Part shown: positions 33,724 through 42,470 of the stretch, piece by piece | Position numbering within the stretch: the first letter of the stretch is position 1 | Layout: every line of letters starts with the position of its first letter | From: Verrucomicrobiota bacterium | GTDB taxonomy: Bacteria; Verrucomicrobiota; Verrucomicrobiia; Opitutales; Opitutaceae | Direction: 5' to 3' | NCBI GenBank assembly: GCA_023443455.1 | Contig: JAEZUE010000058.1 | Location: 1 to 64,000 of the forward strand | DNA length: 64,000 nt | The notes under the pieces: model-generated | Told to the model about the DNA's origin: nothing | Databases searched by the model: none | The model's input: only the letters and a program-made list of their open reading frames with translations | Position numbers and translations under genes: made by a program

Positions 33724-35139
33724 ATGTCCGATCAAACTGCCGCCACCACCGCGGAAACGGTGGACGAGTTCGAACGCGAACCCGTACCCCGTTCCTCGCT
33801 GCTGGGCTTCCGCAACTTCGTCGGTGTCTACGCCGGTGAACACACCGCCGGCACCGAGCTCATGCTCGGGCCGCTTTTCGTCGCCGCCGGCGTCGGCGCC
33901 TTCGACCTGCTCGTCGGCCTGCTGCTCGGCAACCTGCTCGCCGTGCTGAGCTGGCGCTTCATGACCGTGCCGATCGCCACCCGCGCGCGCCTCACCCTCT
34001 ACTACCAGCTCGAGAAGATCTGCGGGCGCAAACTCGTCACCCTCTACAACCTGGCCAACGGCGTGATGTTCTGCTTCCTCGCCGGCGCCATGGTCACGGT
34101 GTCGGCCACCGCCTTCGGCGTGTGGTTCGGCTTCCCCATGCCGGGACTGACCGACTACCTGCCCAACAGCGTGGGCTGGGTCCTCGCCGCACTCGGGGTC
34201 GGCACCGCCATCGCGATCGTCGCATCGCGGGGCTATCGCCTCGTCGCCAAGGTCGCCAACTACGCCGCCCCGTGGATGACGCTCGTCTTCCTCGCCTTCG
34301 GCCTCGTGGGCCTGCGCGACTTCCTCGACGCGACCGGCACCACGATCGCTTCCGCATCCGACCTCTGGACACTCGCCAACAACGCGATCTGGAAGGGCGG
34401 CGCGCCGCTCGCCGGCCAGGTCAAGTTCACCTTCTGGCACGTGCTCTTCTTCGCCTGGTTCTGCAACATGGCGATGCACATCGGCATGTCGGACGTGAGC
34501 CTGTTCCGCTTCGCCCGGCGCAGCTCCGCCGGCTGGGCCACCGCGGCCGGCATGTACCTCGGCCACTACCTCGCCTGGATCGCCGCCTCCATCCTCTTCG
34601 CGCTCCAGCTCCATCACGATCCTTCCAATACCGCCGTGCTGCCCGGCCCGCTCGCCCACCGCGCGTGCGGAGTCGCGGGACTGATCTGCGTGATCATCGC
34701 CGGCTGGACGACCGCCAACCCCACGATCTACCGCGCCGGCCTCGCCTTCCAGGCGATCTTCCCGAAAACCTCGCGCCAGAAGGTCACCCTCCTCACCGGC
34801 CTGATCGTCGCAGTCTTCGGCGCCTTCCCCGCGGTCGCGATGAAGCTGCTCGATTTCGTCGCCCTCTACGGCCTCGTCCTGATGCCGATGGGCGCGGTCA
34901 TCTTCGTCGATTTCTGGCTGATGAAACGGCTGCGTCTCGAGCCCGAATGGGCAGAGCGCTCCGGCACCGGCATCAACTGGGCCGCCGGGGCCGCCTGGAT
35001 CGTCACGCTCGTCGTCTGCCTCTGGGCGGTGAAGTCCGGCTTCACCCAGATCTACTTCGTCAGCCTGCCCGGCTGGTTCATCGCCGCCGCACTCTACCTC
35101 GGCGGCAGCAAGCTCCTCCAACGCCGCGCCCGCAACTGA
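33724..35139 (+). CDS. Purine-cytosine permease-like (NCS1) transporter
   Basis: 471-residue integral membrane protein with about 12 hydrophobic segments. The N-terminus has LLGFRNFVGVYAGEHTAGTE before the first helix (GPLFVAAGVGAFDLLVGLLL). Later motifs include VMFCFLAGAMVTVSATAFG, FAWFCNMAMHIGMSDVSLFR and IAGWTTANPTIYRAGLAFQA. The last is typical of the NCS1 family (TTNPANxYxxGL). NCS1 proteins import nucleobases, hydantoins or vitamin precursors with Na or H. ATG 33724 was chosen because it begins a short soluble leader. A 58-residue membrane protein starts 9 bp later, probably a partner. Nothing here fixes the substrate. Confidence 0.82.
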   Translation: MSDQTAATTAETVDEFEREPVPRSSLLGFRNFVGVYAGEHTAGTELMLGPLFVAAGVGAFDLLVGLLLGNLLAVLSWRFMTVPIATRARLTLYYQLEKICGRKLVTLYNLANGVMFCFLAGAMVTVSATAFGVWFGFPMPGLTDYLPNSVGWVLAALGVGTAIAIVASRGYRLVAKVANYAAPWMTLVFLAFGLVGLRDFLDATGTTIASASDLWTLANNAIWKGGAPLAGQVKFTFWHVLFFAWFCNMAMHIGMSDVSLFRFARRSSAGWATAAGMYLGHYLAWIAASILFALQLHHDPSNTAVLPGPLAHRACGVAGLICVIIAGWTTANPTIYRAGLAFQAIFPKTSRQKVTLLTGLIVAVFGAFPAVAMKLLDFVALYGLVLMPMGAVIFVDFWLMKRLRLEPEWAERSGTGINWAAGAAWIVTLVVCLWAVKSGFTQIYFVSLPGWFIAAALYLGGSKLLQRRARN

Positions 35140-35148
35140 ACCCGCGCC

Positions 35149-35325
35149 ATGCAATCGCTCGCCAAGCTCCTCTCGTACGCCGCGCTGCTCGGGATCGTCG
35201 TGCCGCCCGCGCTCTACCTCGCCGGCCAGCTTCCGCTCGACGCCACCAAACTTTGGTTACTCGTCGCCACGCTCGCGTGGTTTGTCACCGTGCCCTTCTG
35301 GATGGGCCGCAAGCCGGAAGCCTGA
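35149..35325 (+). CDS. Small two-helix membrane protein (58 residues)
   Basis: ATG 35149 to TGA 35325 encodes MQSLAKLLSYAALLGIVVPP, a short turn (LYLAGQLPLD), a second helix (LWLLVATLAWFVTVPFWMG) and RKPEA. The two hydrophobic segments, Pro at each helix end and a basic tail suggest a hairpin in the inner membrane. It starts 9 bp after the permease stop on the same strand and its coding bias matches, so it is almost certainly co-expressed. Small subunits of this kind accompany some transporters. No family is recognised. Confidence 0.75.
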   Translation: MQSLAKLLSYAALLGIVVPPALYLAGQLPLDATKLWLLVATLAWFVTVPFWMGRKPEA

Positions 35326-35405
35326 GCGCATTCCGCTCTTCCGGGATTTCGCCCCCACCGTTCCCTCCGTCCGTGGCGCCGCCGGCGGAAGCCGCGGCCC
35401 CATCA

Positions 35406-35418
35406 CTTTACGGTAAAG
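35406..35418. promoter_or_regulatory. CTTTAC-G-GTAAAG palindrome before the GH51 gene
   Basis: A perfect 6-1-6 palindrome lies 51 bp upstream of the arabinofuranosidase start in an otherwise GC-rich spacer. Size and position fit a regulator operator. No regulator gene is nearby, so this is suggestive only. Confidence 0.35.
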
Positions 35419-35468
35419 CGCTCCGCGATTCGTCTTCACGCACGAAGCGCCCAACCTCCGTCTCCTCT

Positions 35469-37022
35469 ATGCGTCCCCGATTCCTAGTAACCCTCCTCGC
35501 GTTGGCCGCGACGGCGTTCGTGCCGCTCGCCTCGGCCGCCGACGCCCAGCTGATCCTCGACGCCTCGAAACCCGGCCCGGTGATCGACAAGAACATCTAC
35601 GGCCAGTTCTCCGAGCATCTCGGCCACTGCATCTACGAAGGCATCTGGGTCGGCCCGGATTCCTCGATCCCCAACACCAACGGCTACCGCAACGACGTGC
35701 TCGCCGCGCTCAAGGAGCTCAAGGTTCCGCAGCTGCGCTGGCCGGGCGGGTGCTTTGCCGATGAATACCACTGGCGCGACGGCATCGGCCCGCGCGAGAA
35801 GCGCCCGTCGATGTACAACTCCCACTGGGGTGGCGTCGTCGAGAACAACCACTTCGGCACGCACGAGTTCCTCGAGCTCTGCGAGATGCTCGGCATCGAG
35901 CCCTACATCTGCCTCAACGTCGGCAGCGGCACCGTGCAGGAGGCGATGGAGTGGGTCGAATACATGACCTCCCCCGCCGACTCCCCCATGGCCAACCTCC
36001 GCCGCGCCAACGGCCGCGACAAGCCCTGGAAGGTCCCGTACCTCGCCATCGGCAACGAGAGCTGGGGCTGCGGCGGCAACATGCGCCCCGAGTTCTGCGC
36101 CGACAACTACCGCCGCTACAACACCTTCGTGAAGAACTACGGCGAAACCCGCATCCAGCGCATCGCCTGCGGTGCCAGCGGCGGCGACTACAACTGGACC
36201 GAGAAGATGATGATGATCGCCGGCCAGCAGATGGACGGTCTCGCGCTCCACTACTACACCCTCCCGACCGACAGCTGGACCGGCAGCAAGGGCGCCTCCA
36301 CCGGCTTCGGCGAGGACCAGTACTTCTCCACCCTGCGCAACACCCTGCGGATGGAGGAACTGCTCACCAAGCACATCGCGATCATGGACGAGTACGACCC
36401 GCAGAAGAAAGTCGACATGGTCGTCGACGAGTGGGGCATCTGGACCGATGTGGAGCCCGGCACCAACCCCGGCTTCCTCTACCAGCAGAACACCGTCCGC
36501 GATGCGCTCCTGGCCGCGCTCAACTTCAACATCTTCCATGCCCACGCCGACCGGGTGAAGATGGCCAACATCGCGCAGATCGTGAACGTGCTCCAGTCGA
36601 TGATCCTCACCGACAAGGAGAAGATGCTGCTCACGCCCACCTACCACGCGTTCGCGCTGTACAAGCCGTTCCAGGACGCCACCTCGCTGCCCGTCAAGCT
36701 CGTCACCCCGGACTATGTCTTCGGCGAGGAGAAGATCCCGGCCGTGAGCGCCACCGCCGCCCGCGGCACCGACGGCAAGGTCTACCTGGCGCTCGTCAAC
36801 GTGCTGCCGACCGAGGGTGCCACCGTCTCGTGCTCGCTCGTCGGCCTCGACGTGAAGTCGATCTCCGGCCGCATCCTCACCGGTGCGACGACCGACGCCC
36901 ACAACACCTTCGCCAAGCCCGACACCGTCGCCCCCGTCGCCTTCACCGGCGCCAAGGTCGACGGCGGCAAGCTCACCGTCACCCTGCCGTCGAAGTGCGT
37001 GGTGGTGCTCGCCCTCGAGTAA
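35469..37022 (+). CDS. Alpha-L-arabinofuranosidase, GH51
   Basis: 517-residue secreted glycosidase that removes terminal arabinofuranosyl units from arabinan or arabinoxylan. The signal peptide is MRPRFLVTLLALAATAFVPL ending at SAADA. The family GH51 core starts VIDKNIYGQFSEHLGHCIYEGIWVG. The acid/base glutamate is Glu197 in AIGNESWGCGG and the nucleophile is Glu321 in VVDEWGIW. RWPGGCFADEYHW and ALHYYT are also conserved. A C-terminal beta domain ends at VVVLALE. A strong hairpin terminator follows at 37050-37075. It is retaining by family. Confidence 0.96.
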   Translation: MRPRFLVTLLALAATAFVPLASAADAQLILDASKPGPVIDKNIYGQFSEHLGHCIYEGIWVGPDSSIPNTNGYRNDVLAALKELKVPQLRWPGGCFADEYHWRDGIGPREKRPSMYNSHWGGVVENNHFGTHEFLELCEMLGIEPYICLNVGSGTVQEAMEWVEYMTSPADSPMANLRRANGRDKPWKVPYLAIGNESWGCGGNMRPEFCADNYRRYNTFVKNYGETRIQRIACGASGGDYNWTEKMMMIAGQQMDGLALHYYTLPTDSWTGSKGASTGFGEDQYFSTLRNTLRMEELLTKHIAIMDEYDPQKKVDMVVDEWGIWTDVEPGTNPGFLYQQNTVRDALLAALNFNIFHAHADRVKMANIAQIVNVLQSMILTDKEKMLLTPTYHAFALYKPFQDATSLPVKLVTPDYVFGEEKIPAVSATAARGTDGKVYLALVNVLPTEGATVSCSLVGLDVKSISGRILTGATTDAHNTFAKPDTVAPVAFTGAKVDGGKLTVTLPSKCVVVLALE

Positions 37023-37049
37023 GCCAGCCCGAGTCCCGTTTCTTCCCGA

Positions 37050-37075
37050 AGGCCGCATCGCAAGATGCGGCCTTC
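37050..37075 (+). terminator. Rho-independent terminator of GH51 gene
   Basis: AAGGCCGCATC (37050-37060), loop GCAA, GATGCGGCCTT (37065-37075): a perfect 11-bp stem with a stable GNRA-type tetraloop, followed by CTCGTTT. It is 27 bp after the stop codon. Confidence 0.85.
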
Positions 37076-37218
37076 TCGTTTCCCCGCGGCACCGCTCGCA
37101 AAAGCGACCGAAATACTCCCGTGACAGTCCCCGCCTGCGTGGCGCCATGCGCCATGCGCCAGAGCGACAGTCGCGCGGTCCTCCGGGTCCATGCCGTCCC
37201 GAGGGGAGGCGACGCACC

Positions 37219-37280
37219 CGTGCTGGAAGCTCGCCACGGATGGTTTGGCGCTCGTCCCTCGACGCTCGCCTCTCGACAGC
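37219..37280 (+). repeat. Partial copy C of the 141-bp repeat
   Basis: 62 bp starting CGTGCTGGAAGCTCGCC and ending CTCTCGACAGC match the last part of copy A (20022-20162) with about five differences. It ends 12 bp before the plsY stop on the opposite strand. Confidence 0.8.
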
Positions 37281-37291
37281 GGCGGCACCGC

Positions 37292-37927
37292 TCAGGCGGC
37301 GCTGCCGCCGCCGGGCTTTTTCTTCGTGAACTTGCTCTCGGTGCCGGCGAGCAGGCGCTGGATGTTCGCGCGGTGGCGCACGATGATGAAGACGCCGAGC
37401 AACACGAAGAAACCGTTCAGAAACGGCGTGCGGCCGAGCAACCAGGACCAACCCGGCAGGCTCGCCGCGAGCAGGATCGAGGCGAGCGAGACGTAGCGGG
37501 TCGAGTAGAACGCGACCACCCACACGGCGACCCCCAGCAACGCCACCGGCCAGCACAGCGCGATGAGGCCGCCGATGCTCGTGGCCACACCCTTGCCGCC
37601 GCGGAAACCGATGAAGCACGAGTACGAATGGCCCACGATCGCGCCGACCATGCCGGCGACCGCCATGTACTCGGCCAGCGCGGGCCCGCCCAACGTCACG
37701 AAGGGCAGCAACGGCCAGACCGTGGCCAGCGCGCCCTTCAGGAAATCGAGCAGGAAGACGAGGTTGCCCGCCTTCTTGCCCACGGAGCGCTTCACGTTGG
37801 TCGCGCCGGGATTGCCCGAGCCGACCTTGAAGATATCCACGCCGTGGGCACGCGCGACCAGCACACCGAACGGCAGCGAACCGAGCAGGTACCCGGCGAC
37901 CGAGGCGATGACGAGCGGGAGGATCAT
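37292..37927 (-). CDS. plsY: Glycerol-3-phosphate acyltransferase
   Basis: 211-residue integral membrane enzyme that transfers acyl groups from acyl phosphate to glycerol-3-phosphate, the first step of phospholipid synthesis. PlsY motifs are present: SGNPGATNVKRSVGKKAG, FLKGALATVWP and HSYSCFIGFRGGKGVATSIG. Five hydrophobic segments are seen. The Lys-rich tail TKKKPGGGSAA is a little longer than usual. It is transcribed in the same direction as serA, 149 bp after it. Confidence 0.95.
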   Translation of the reverse strand: MILPLVIASVAGYLLGSLPFGVLVARAHGVDIFKVGSGNPGATNVKRSVGKKAGNLVFLLDFLKGALATVWPLLPFVTLGGPALAEYMAVAGMVGAIVGHSYSCFIGFRGGKGVATSIGGLIALCWPVALLGVAVWVVAFYSTRYVSLASILLAASLPGWSWLLGRTPFLNGFFVLLGVFIIVRHRANIQRLLAGTESKFTKKKPGGGSAA

Positions 37928-38076
37928 GGTGGAGATGGGCGAACGCTTCTGCCTGCCGACCCGTCGGGCGCGAGCGCGCTCGCACCGTCCGGGACATTCA
38001 TGGCCGGACGGCGGAGCCGTTCAGCCGGAAGGGAACAAGCTGAACCGCATTCGCGGTCCAGGTACGGAGGAGCCGC

Positions 38077-39666
38077 TCAGAGCTGGACGAACTTCGCCAG
38101 CTTGATGGCCGGGTTGTTCTTGATCTCGGCGCGGGCGGCCTCGCTCGGCTCGGTGTCGACGAGCACGACCATGTAGGCGGTGCCGCCGGGGGTGAGCCGG
38201 GAGAGCGACATGTCGGCGATGTTCACGCCGTCCTTGCCGAGCAGGGTGCCGATGGTGCCGACCATGCCGGGCTGGTCGTTGTTCTCGAGCACGAGCAGCT
38301 TGCCCTCGGCGGGCACCTCGACCTCGCGGCCGTTGATGCCGACGATGCGCGGCTGCGCGCCCTTGCCGATCAGGGTGCCCTGGGCGGAGTGCGACTTGCC
38401 CTCGGCGTCGATCGCCTCGACGACGATCAGCTCCGAGTAGCCGCAGTCGCCGTTCGACTTCACGACCTCGACCTGGATGCCGAGGCGCTGGAGCAGCGTG
38501 GGGGCGTTGACGAAGTTGACCTCCTCGCCGCTGATGCGGCGGAGGAAGCCGCGCTCGATGGCACGGGTCACGGCGTTGGAGTCGATCTCGCAGACCTTGC
38601 CGAAGTAGGTGAATTTCAGCGACGCGATCTGGTTGGGGGCGATCTGCTGCACGAGCGTGCCGAGCTTGGTCCCGAGATCGAGATACGGCCCGAGGACCTT
38701 CAGCGTGGCGGCGTCGATCGAGGGCATGTTGACCGCGTTGCGGATGATGCCGCCGGCGAGCACGTCGGCGATCTGCTCGGCGATCTCGATACCGACCGAC
38801 TCCTGGGCCTCCTTGGTGGAGGCGCCGAGATGCGGGGTGAGGGTGAGGTTCGGAATGCCGCGGAACGGGTGGTCGGCGGCGAGCGGTTCCTCCTCGAACA
38901 CGTCGAGGCCGGCGGCGGCGACTTTGCCGCTCTTGAGGGCCTCGACCAGCGCCGTCTCCTTGATGATGCCGCCGCGCGCGCAATTGAAGATGCGCACGCC
39001 CTTCTTGCACTTCTCGAAGGCGGCCTCGTCGATCATGTTGTGCGTGTCCTCGGTCAGCGGCATGTGCACGGTGATGTAATCGGCCTGCTTGAGGAGTTCG
39101 TCGAGTGTGACGCCCTCGACCTGCATGGCCTTGGCGCGGCTGGGCTGGAGGTACGGATCGTAGGCGAGCACCCGCATGCCGAAGGCCTGGGCGCGCTTGG
39201 CGACCTCGCCACCGATGCGGCCGAGACCGACGACGCCGAGGGTCTTGCGGAACAGTTCGCTGCCGCTGAAGCTCTTGCGGTCCCACTTGCCGTCCTTCAT
39301 CGAGGCGGCGGCCTGGGGCACCGGGCGGGCCCCGCAGAGCATGTGCGTGAAGGTGAGCTCGGCGGTGGCGATGGTGTTGCCCGAAGGGGTGTTCATGACG
39401 ACGACACCGCGCTCGGTGGCGGCCTCGACGTCGATGTTGTCCACGCCCACGCCGGCGCGGCCGACGACCTTGAGCAACGGCGCGGCGGCGAGCACCTCGG
39501 CGGTGATCTGCGTCTCCGAGCGCACGGCGATCGCATGCACGTCCTTCACAAGAGAGAGGACCTGCTCAGGCGTGGAATTGTAGGCTTCGACCACTTCGAA
39601 ACCAGGCTGTTGGCGGAGCAGTTCCACGCCCTTGGGCGAGATCTTGTCGGCGACGAGGATTTTCAT
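38077..39666 (-). CDS. serA: D-3-phosphoglycerate dehydrogenase
   Basis: 529-residue enzyme catalysing the first step of serine synthesis, of the long type with an intervening domain and a C-terminal ACT domain. The start MKILVADKISPKGVELLRQQ is standard. Motifs are VGRAGVGVDNIDVEAATERG (substrate loop), GVVGLGRIGGEVAKRAQAFG (NAD Rossmann fold), NCARGGIIKE and LTPHLGASTKEAQESVG with the catalytic histidine. The ACT segment is KLLVLENNDQPGMVGTIGTL, suggesting serine feedback. The upstream divergent spacer toward argA holds a long palindrome. Confidence 0.96.
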   Translation of the reverse strand: MKILVADKISPKGVELLRQQPGFEVVEAYNSTPEQVLSLVKDVHAIAVRSETQITAEVLAAAPLLKVVGRAGVGVDNIDVEAATERGVVVMNTPSGNTIATAELTFTHMLCGARPVPQAAASMKDGKWDRKSFSGSELFRKTLGVVGLGRIGGEVAKRAQAFGMRVLAYDPYLQPSRAKAMQVEGVTLDELLKQADYITVHMPLTEDTHNMIDEAAFEKCKKGVRIFNCARGGIIKETALVEALKSGKVAAAGLDVFEEEPLAADHPFRGIPNLTLTPHLGASTKEAQESVGIEIAEQIADVLAGGIIRNAVNMPSIDAATLKVLGPYLDLGTKLGTLVQQIAPNQIASLKFTYFGKVCEIDSNAVTRAIERGFLRRISGEEVNFVNAPTLLQRLGIQVEVVKSNGDCGYSELIVVEAIDAEGKSHSAQGTLIGKGAQPRIVGINGREVEVPAEGKLLVLENNDQPGMVGTIGTLLGKDGVNIADMSLSRLTPGGTAYMVVLVDTEPSEAARAEIKNNPAIKLAKFVQL

Positions 39667-39790
39667 GGGTTTGGACAAAGAGGGGGGCAGCGAACCGTGC
39701 CACCCCGCGGCGGGCAAGGAAAACGTTGCCCGCAATTCCGCCGACGCCCCCCGCCCCGCCCTCCCTGCAGCGCCCCCCCCGCCGCCCGGC

Positions 39791-39828
39791 CGACGAAATT
39801 CTGTTACGACCGTAACAACATTTCGTCG
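39791..39828. promoter_or_regulatory. Long palindrome upstream of serA
   Basis: Center TGTTACG AC CGTAACA (39802-39817) is a perfect 7-2-7 palindrome. Outer arms CGACGAAAT (39791) and ATTTCGTCG (39828) extend the same symmetry, so the whole 38 bp folds with two mismatched positions. It is AT-richer than its flanks and about 125-160 bp upstream of the serA start. It could be an operator or a palindromic repeat; no second copy was seen in the window. Confidence 0.5.
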
Positions 39829-39860
39829 GGCCGGCGCCGCGCACCGAGGGCGGACACCTC

Positions 39861-40001
39861 GTGATGAGGCTGTCGAGAGGCGAACGTCGAGGGCCGAGCG
39901 CCGAACCATCGGTGGCGAGCTGCCGGCACGAGTGCTTCGCTCGATCTCCGCGGCGATCGGCCCCGCGACGCTCGTCCCTCGTCACTCGACCGAATGCTTA
40001 C
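39861..40001 (-). repeat. 141-bp interspersed repeat, copy B (inverted)
   Basis: Its reverse complement starts GTAAGCATTCGGTCGAGTGA and aligns without gaps to copy A at 20022-20162. About 18 of 141 positions differ. It sits in the serA-argA spacer. Confidence 0.85.
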
Positions 40002-40059
40002 GTATAGGTCGGACCGCACGATTGACGCCCGACCGCGAATCCCCGAAATACCCTCCGCC

Positions 40060-41379
40060 ATGACTCCAGGCCTGCCGGCGTCGACTCCCGCCAACATCAA
40101 ACCCACCGATCTGCGCGGCATCCTGAAATACGTGCCGCGCTTCCAGGGACAGATCTTCGTCGTGGCCGTGGACGGCGCCGTCGTCGCCGACGACAATTTC
40201 GCCAACATCCTCCTGGACATCGCCGTGCTCAAGAGCCTCGGCATCAAGGTCGTCATCGTGCACGGCATCGGGCAGCAGCTCCGTGGCCTGGCCGAATTGC
40301 GCGGCATCCCGATCAGCGACGCCACCGGCGAGGGCCCGACCGACGCCGCCACGCTCGACCTCGCCATCCGCGCCTCCTCGCGCGTCTCGCACCAGATCCT
40401 CGAAGGCCTCACCCAGGCCGGCCTGAAGTGCGCCATCTCCAACGCCGTGCGCGCCGTGCCGATGGGCATCCTCAAGGGCGCCGACCTGCTCTTCACCGGC
40501 CGCGTCGACCGCGTCGACAAGGATTTCCTGTCACAGATCATCCAACACGGCGCCGTGCCGATCGTGCAGCCGATCGGCTTCGACCGCGACGGCCACACCC
40601 TGCGCCTCAACTCCGACCTGCTCGCCCGGGAGATCGCCGAGGCCCTCGGCGCCACCAAGATCGTCTTCCTCGCCCACGCCCCCGGCCTCGAGATCGACGG
40701 CGAAGTCCGCCGCGAACTTTCCGTCGAAGTCCTCGCCTCCCTGCTCGAGAAGAACGCCGACAGCCTGCCCGAACGCATCCGCAGCAAGGCCCGCCAGGCC
40801 GTCACCGCCATCCTCGCCGGCGTGCCCCGCGTGCACCTCGTCGACGGCGCCCTGCCCGACGGCCTCATCAACGAGATCTTCTCCAACGTCGGCGTCGGCT
40901 CGCTGATCTACGGCAACGACTACCAGCAGATCCGCCGCGCCACGCGGCGCGATGTGCGCGCGATCTACAACCTCCTGCGCAACGCCGTGAAGCGCGAGGA
41001 GCTCGTGCACCGCACCCAGCAGGCGATCGAGAAGAACATCGACCAGTTCTTCGTCTACGAGATCGACGAGAACCTCGTCGCCACCGTCTCCCTCGCCTTC
41101 TCGCCCGACAAGCCCGACCTGGCCGAGCTCGGCTCGCTCTACGTTGTACCCTATTATCACGGACGCGGACTCGGGAAAAAGATGGTCGCCTTCGCCTGCC
41201 TCGAGGCCCGCCAGCGCGGGGCCAGCAAGGTCGTCGCCCTCTCCACCCAGAGCTTCGCCTTCTTCACCGGCGTCTGCGGTTTCACCGAGGGCAACAAGGA
41301 CCACCTCTCCGAAGCCCGCCTCAAGGCCTACGAGGAGAGCGGGCGCAACTCCCGCATCCTCGTCCGCCCCGCCGGTTGA
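40060..41379 (+). CDS. argA: Amino-acid N-acetyltransferase (N-acetylglutamate synthase)
   Basis: 439-residue two-domain enzyme for the first step of arginine synthesis. The N-terminal amino-acid-kinase-like domain includes FVVAVDGAVVADDNFANILL, VVIVHGIGQQLRGLAE and PIVQPIGFDRDGHTLRLNSD. The C-terminal GNAT domain includes LGSLYVVPYYHGRGLGKKMV, the acetyl-CoA loop, and FFTGVCGFTEGNKDHLSEAR. The length is near that of E. coli ArgA (443). ATG 40060 was chosen over 39994, because the upstream codons lie in repeat B. It is divergent from serA. Confidence 0.93.
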   Translation: MTPGLPASTPANIKPTDLRGILKYVPRFQGQIFVVAVDGAVVADDNFANILLDIAVLKSLGIKVVIVHGIGQQLRGLAELRGIPISDATGEGPTDAATLDLAIRASSRVSHQILEGLTQAGLKCAISNAVRAVPMGILKGADLLFTGRVDRVDKDFLSQIIQHGAVPIVQPIGFDRDGHTLRLNSDLLAREIAEALGATKIVFLAHAPGLEIDGEVRRELSVEVLASLLEKNADSLPERIRSKARQAVTAILAGVPRVHLVDGALPDGLINEIFSNVGVGSLIYGNDYQQIRRATRRDVRAIYNLLRNAVKREELVHRTQQAIEKNIDQFFVYEIDENLVATVSLAFSPDKPDLAELGSLYVVPYYHGRGLGKKMVAFACLEARQRGASKVVALSTQSFAFFTGVCGFTEGNKDHLSEARLKAYEESGRNSRILVRPAG

Positions 41380-41388
41380 GGCGGGGCG
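41365..41388 (+). terminator. Hairpin at the argA stop codon
   Basis: CGCCCCGCC (41365-41373), loop GGTTGA (containing the stop codon), GGCGGGGCG (41380-41388). The 9-bp GC stem is perfect but no T-tract follows, so it may be a weak terminator or an mRNA-stabilising hairpin. Confidence 0.4.
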
Positions 41389-41630
41389 AAGCCCCTGCCG
41401 CCGACCTGCGGACCGGGCCGGGAGTTCGCCCAGCCGTTTCGAGCGGTCCGCACCGCCATGCGGCCGGCTCGGGAAGGCGCCGCCACCCCGCCCCGAGCCA
41501 CCCCGTGTCCGCACAACCCTGCGACAGGTACGCGCCCACGCCTGCGCCGCCCAGACTGTCCGGCAACAGGGCGCTCGCGCGCCGGTTTCCCAGGCCAAAG
41601 GTCCACGCCACAACCACCCCTCCCCCGCCC

Positions 41631-42470
41631 ATGAATCTCGGAGTCCGCGCCCACGACTTCGGCAAGCTGCCCGCCGAAGAACTCGCCCGCCAAATCGCCG
41701 CCCACGGCCTCAACTGCATCCAGCTCGCCCCCAACAAGGCGATCGCCGGCTGCGACGACGACGCCAAGGGCTTCGATCCCGCCTACGCGCGCGGCCTCGG
41801 TGAGACCTTCAAGAAGCACGGCATCCACATTTCGGTGCTCGGTTGCTACATCAACCTCGGCGACCGCGACGAGGCCACCCGCCGCCCGCAGCTCGAACGT
41901 TTCAAAAACTACCTGCGCGCCGCCAACGACTTCGGCTGCCCGATCGTGGGCACCGAGACCGGTTCCCTCAATTCCGACTTCTCGCGCCACCCCGACAACG
42001 GCGGCGACGAGGCCTTCGACATCGTGCTGCAGAGCGTGCGCGAACTGGTGAAGGTGGCCGAGGAGAACCAGGCGATCGTCTGCATCGAGGCGGTCGAGCG
42101 CTACGTGATTTCCTCGCCCGAGCGCCTGCGCCGCCTCGTCGACGAGGTCGGCTCGCCCAACCTCAAGGTGATCTACGATCCGGTGAACCTGCTCTGGTCG
42201 ACCAACTGCGACCGCGAGGCGGCGATCCTCGACGCAGCGCACACCCTGCTCGGCGACCAGATCCGCATCGTGCACGCGAAGGATTATTCGATCACCGACG
42301 ACGGCGCCTTCCGCGAACTCTCCTCGGGCCAAGGCCGGCTGAACTACCGCAAGCTCCTGCGCTGGATCAAGGACACCTGCCCCGACATCGACATCCTGCT
42401 CGAGAACACCCACCCGGCCTCGATCGCCCGCACTGTGGAATTCATGCAGCAGGCCTACCGCGAAGCCTGA
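41631..42470 (+). CDS. Sugar phosphate isomerase/epimerase (xylose isomerase-like TIM barrel)
   Basis: 279-residue soluble enzyme of the AP-endonuclease-2/xylose-isomerase-like superfamily. Metal-ligand positions expected in this fold are visible: Glu in IVCIEAVERY, Asp in LKVIYDPVNLLWS, His in IRIVHAKDYS and Glu in DILLENTHPASI. The N-terminus MNLGVRAHDFGKLPAEELAR contains the first strand. No neighbour indicates a substrate. It probably isomerises or epimerises a sugar or inositol derivative. It starts 252 bp after argA. Confidence 0.85.
   Translation: MNLGVRAHDFGKLPAEELARQIAAHGLNCIQLAPNKAIAGCDDDAKGFDPAYARGLGETFKKHGIHISVLGCYINLGDRDEATRRPQLERFKNYLRAANDFGCPIVGTETGSLNSDFSRHPDNGGDEAFDIVLQSVRELVKVAEENQAIVCIEAVERYVISSPERLRRLVDEVGSPNLKVIYDPVNLLWSTNCDREAAILDAAHTLLGDQIRIVHAKDYSITDDGAFRELSSGQGRLNYRKLLRWIKDTCPDIDILLENTHPASIARTVEFMQQAYREA

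Larger units (their letters stand above)
39667..40059. other. 393-bp divergent spacer between serA and argA
   Basis: It contains no supported gene. It holds a 38-bp imperfect palindrome (39791-39828) and the inverted copy B of the 141-bp repeat (39861-40001). Promoters of both serA and argA must lie here. A C-rich stretch near 39770-39790 has no assigned role. Confidence 0.7.

Noticed and set aside
37300..37325. T-rich run GGGCTTTTTCTTC as a terminator
   Set aside because: It encodes the Lys-rich C-terminus of plsY on the minus strand and no proper hairpin precedes it on the plus strand.
39791..39828. ArgR box for argA
   Set aside because: The palindrome has no ArgR consensus (TNTGAATNNNNATTCANA) and lies nearer serA than argA.
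40060..42470. Second-frame open readings across argA and the isomerase
   Set aside because: They are Arg/Pro-rich shadows of the real frames without domain features.
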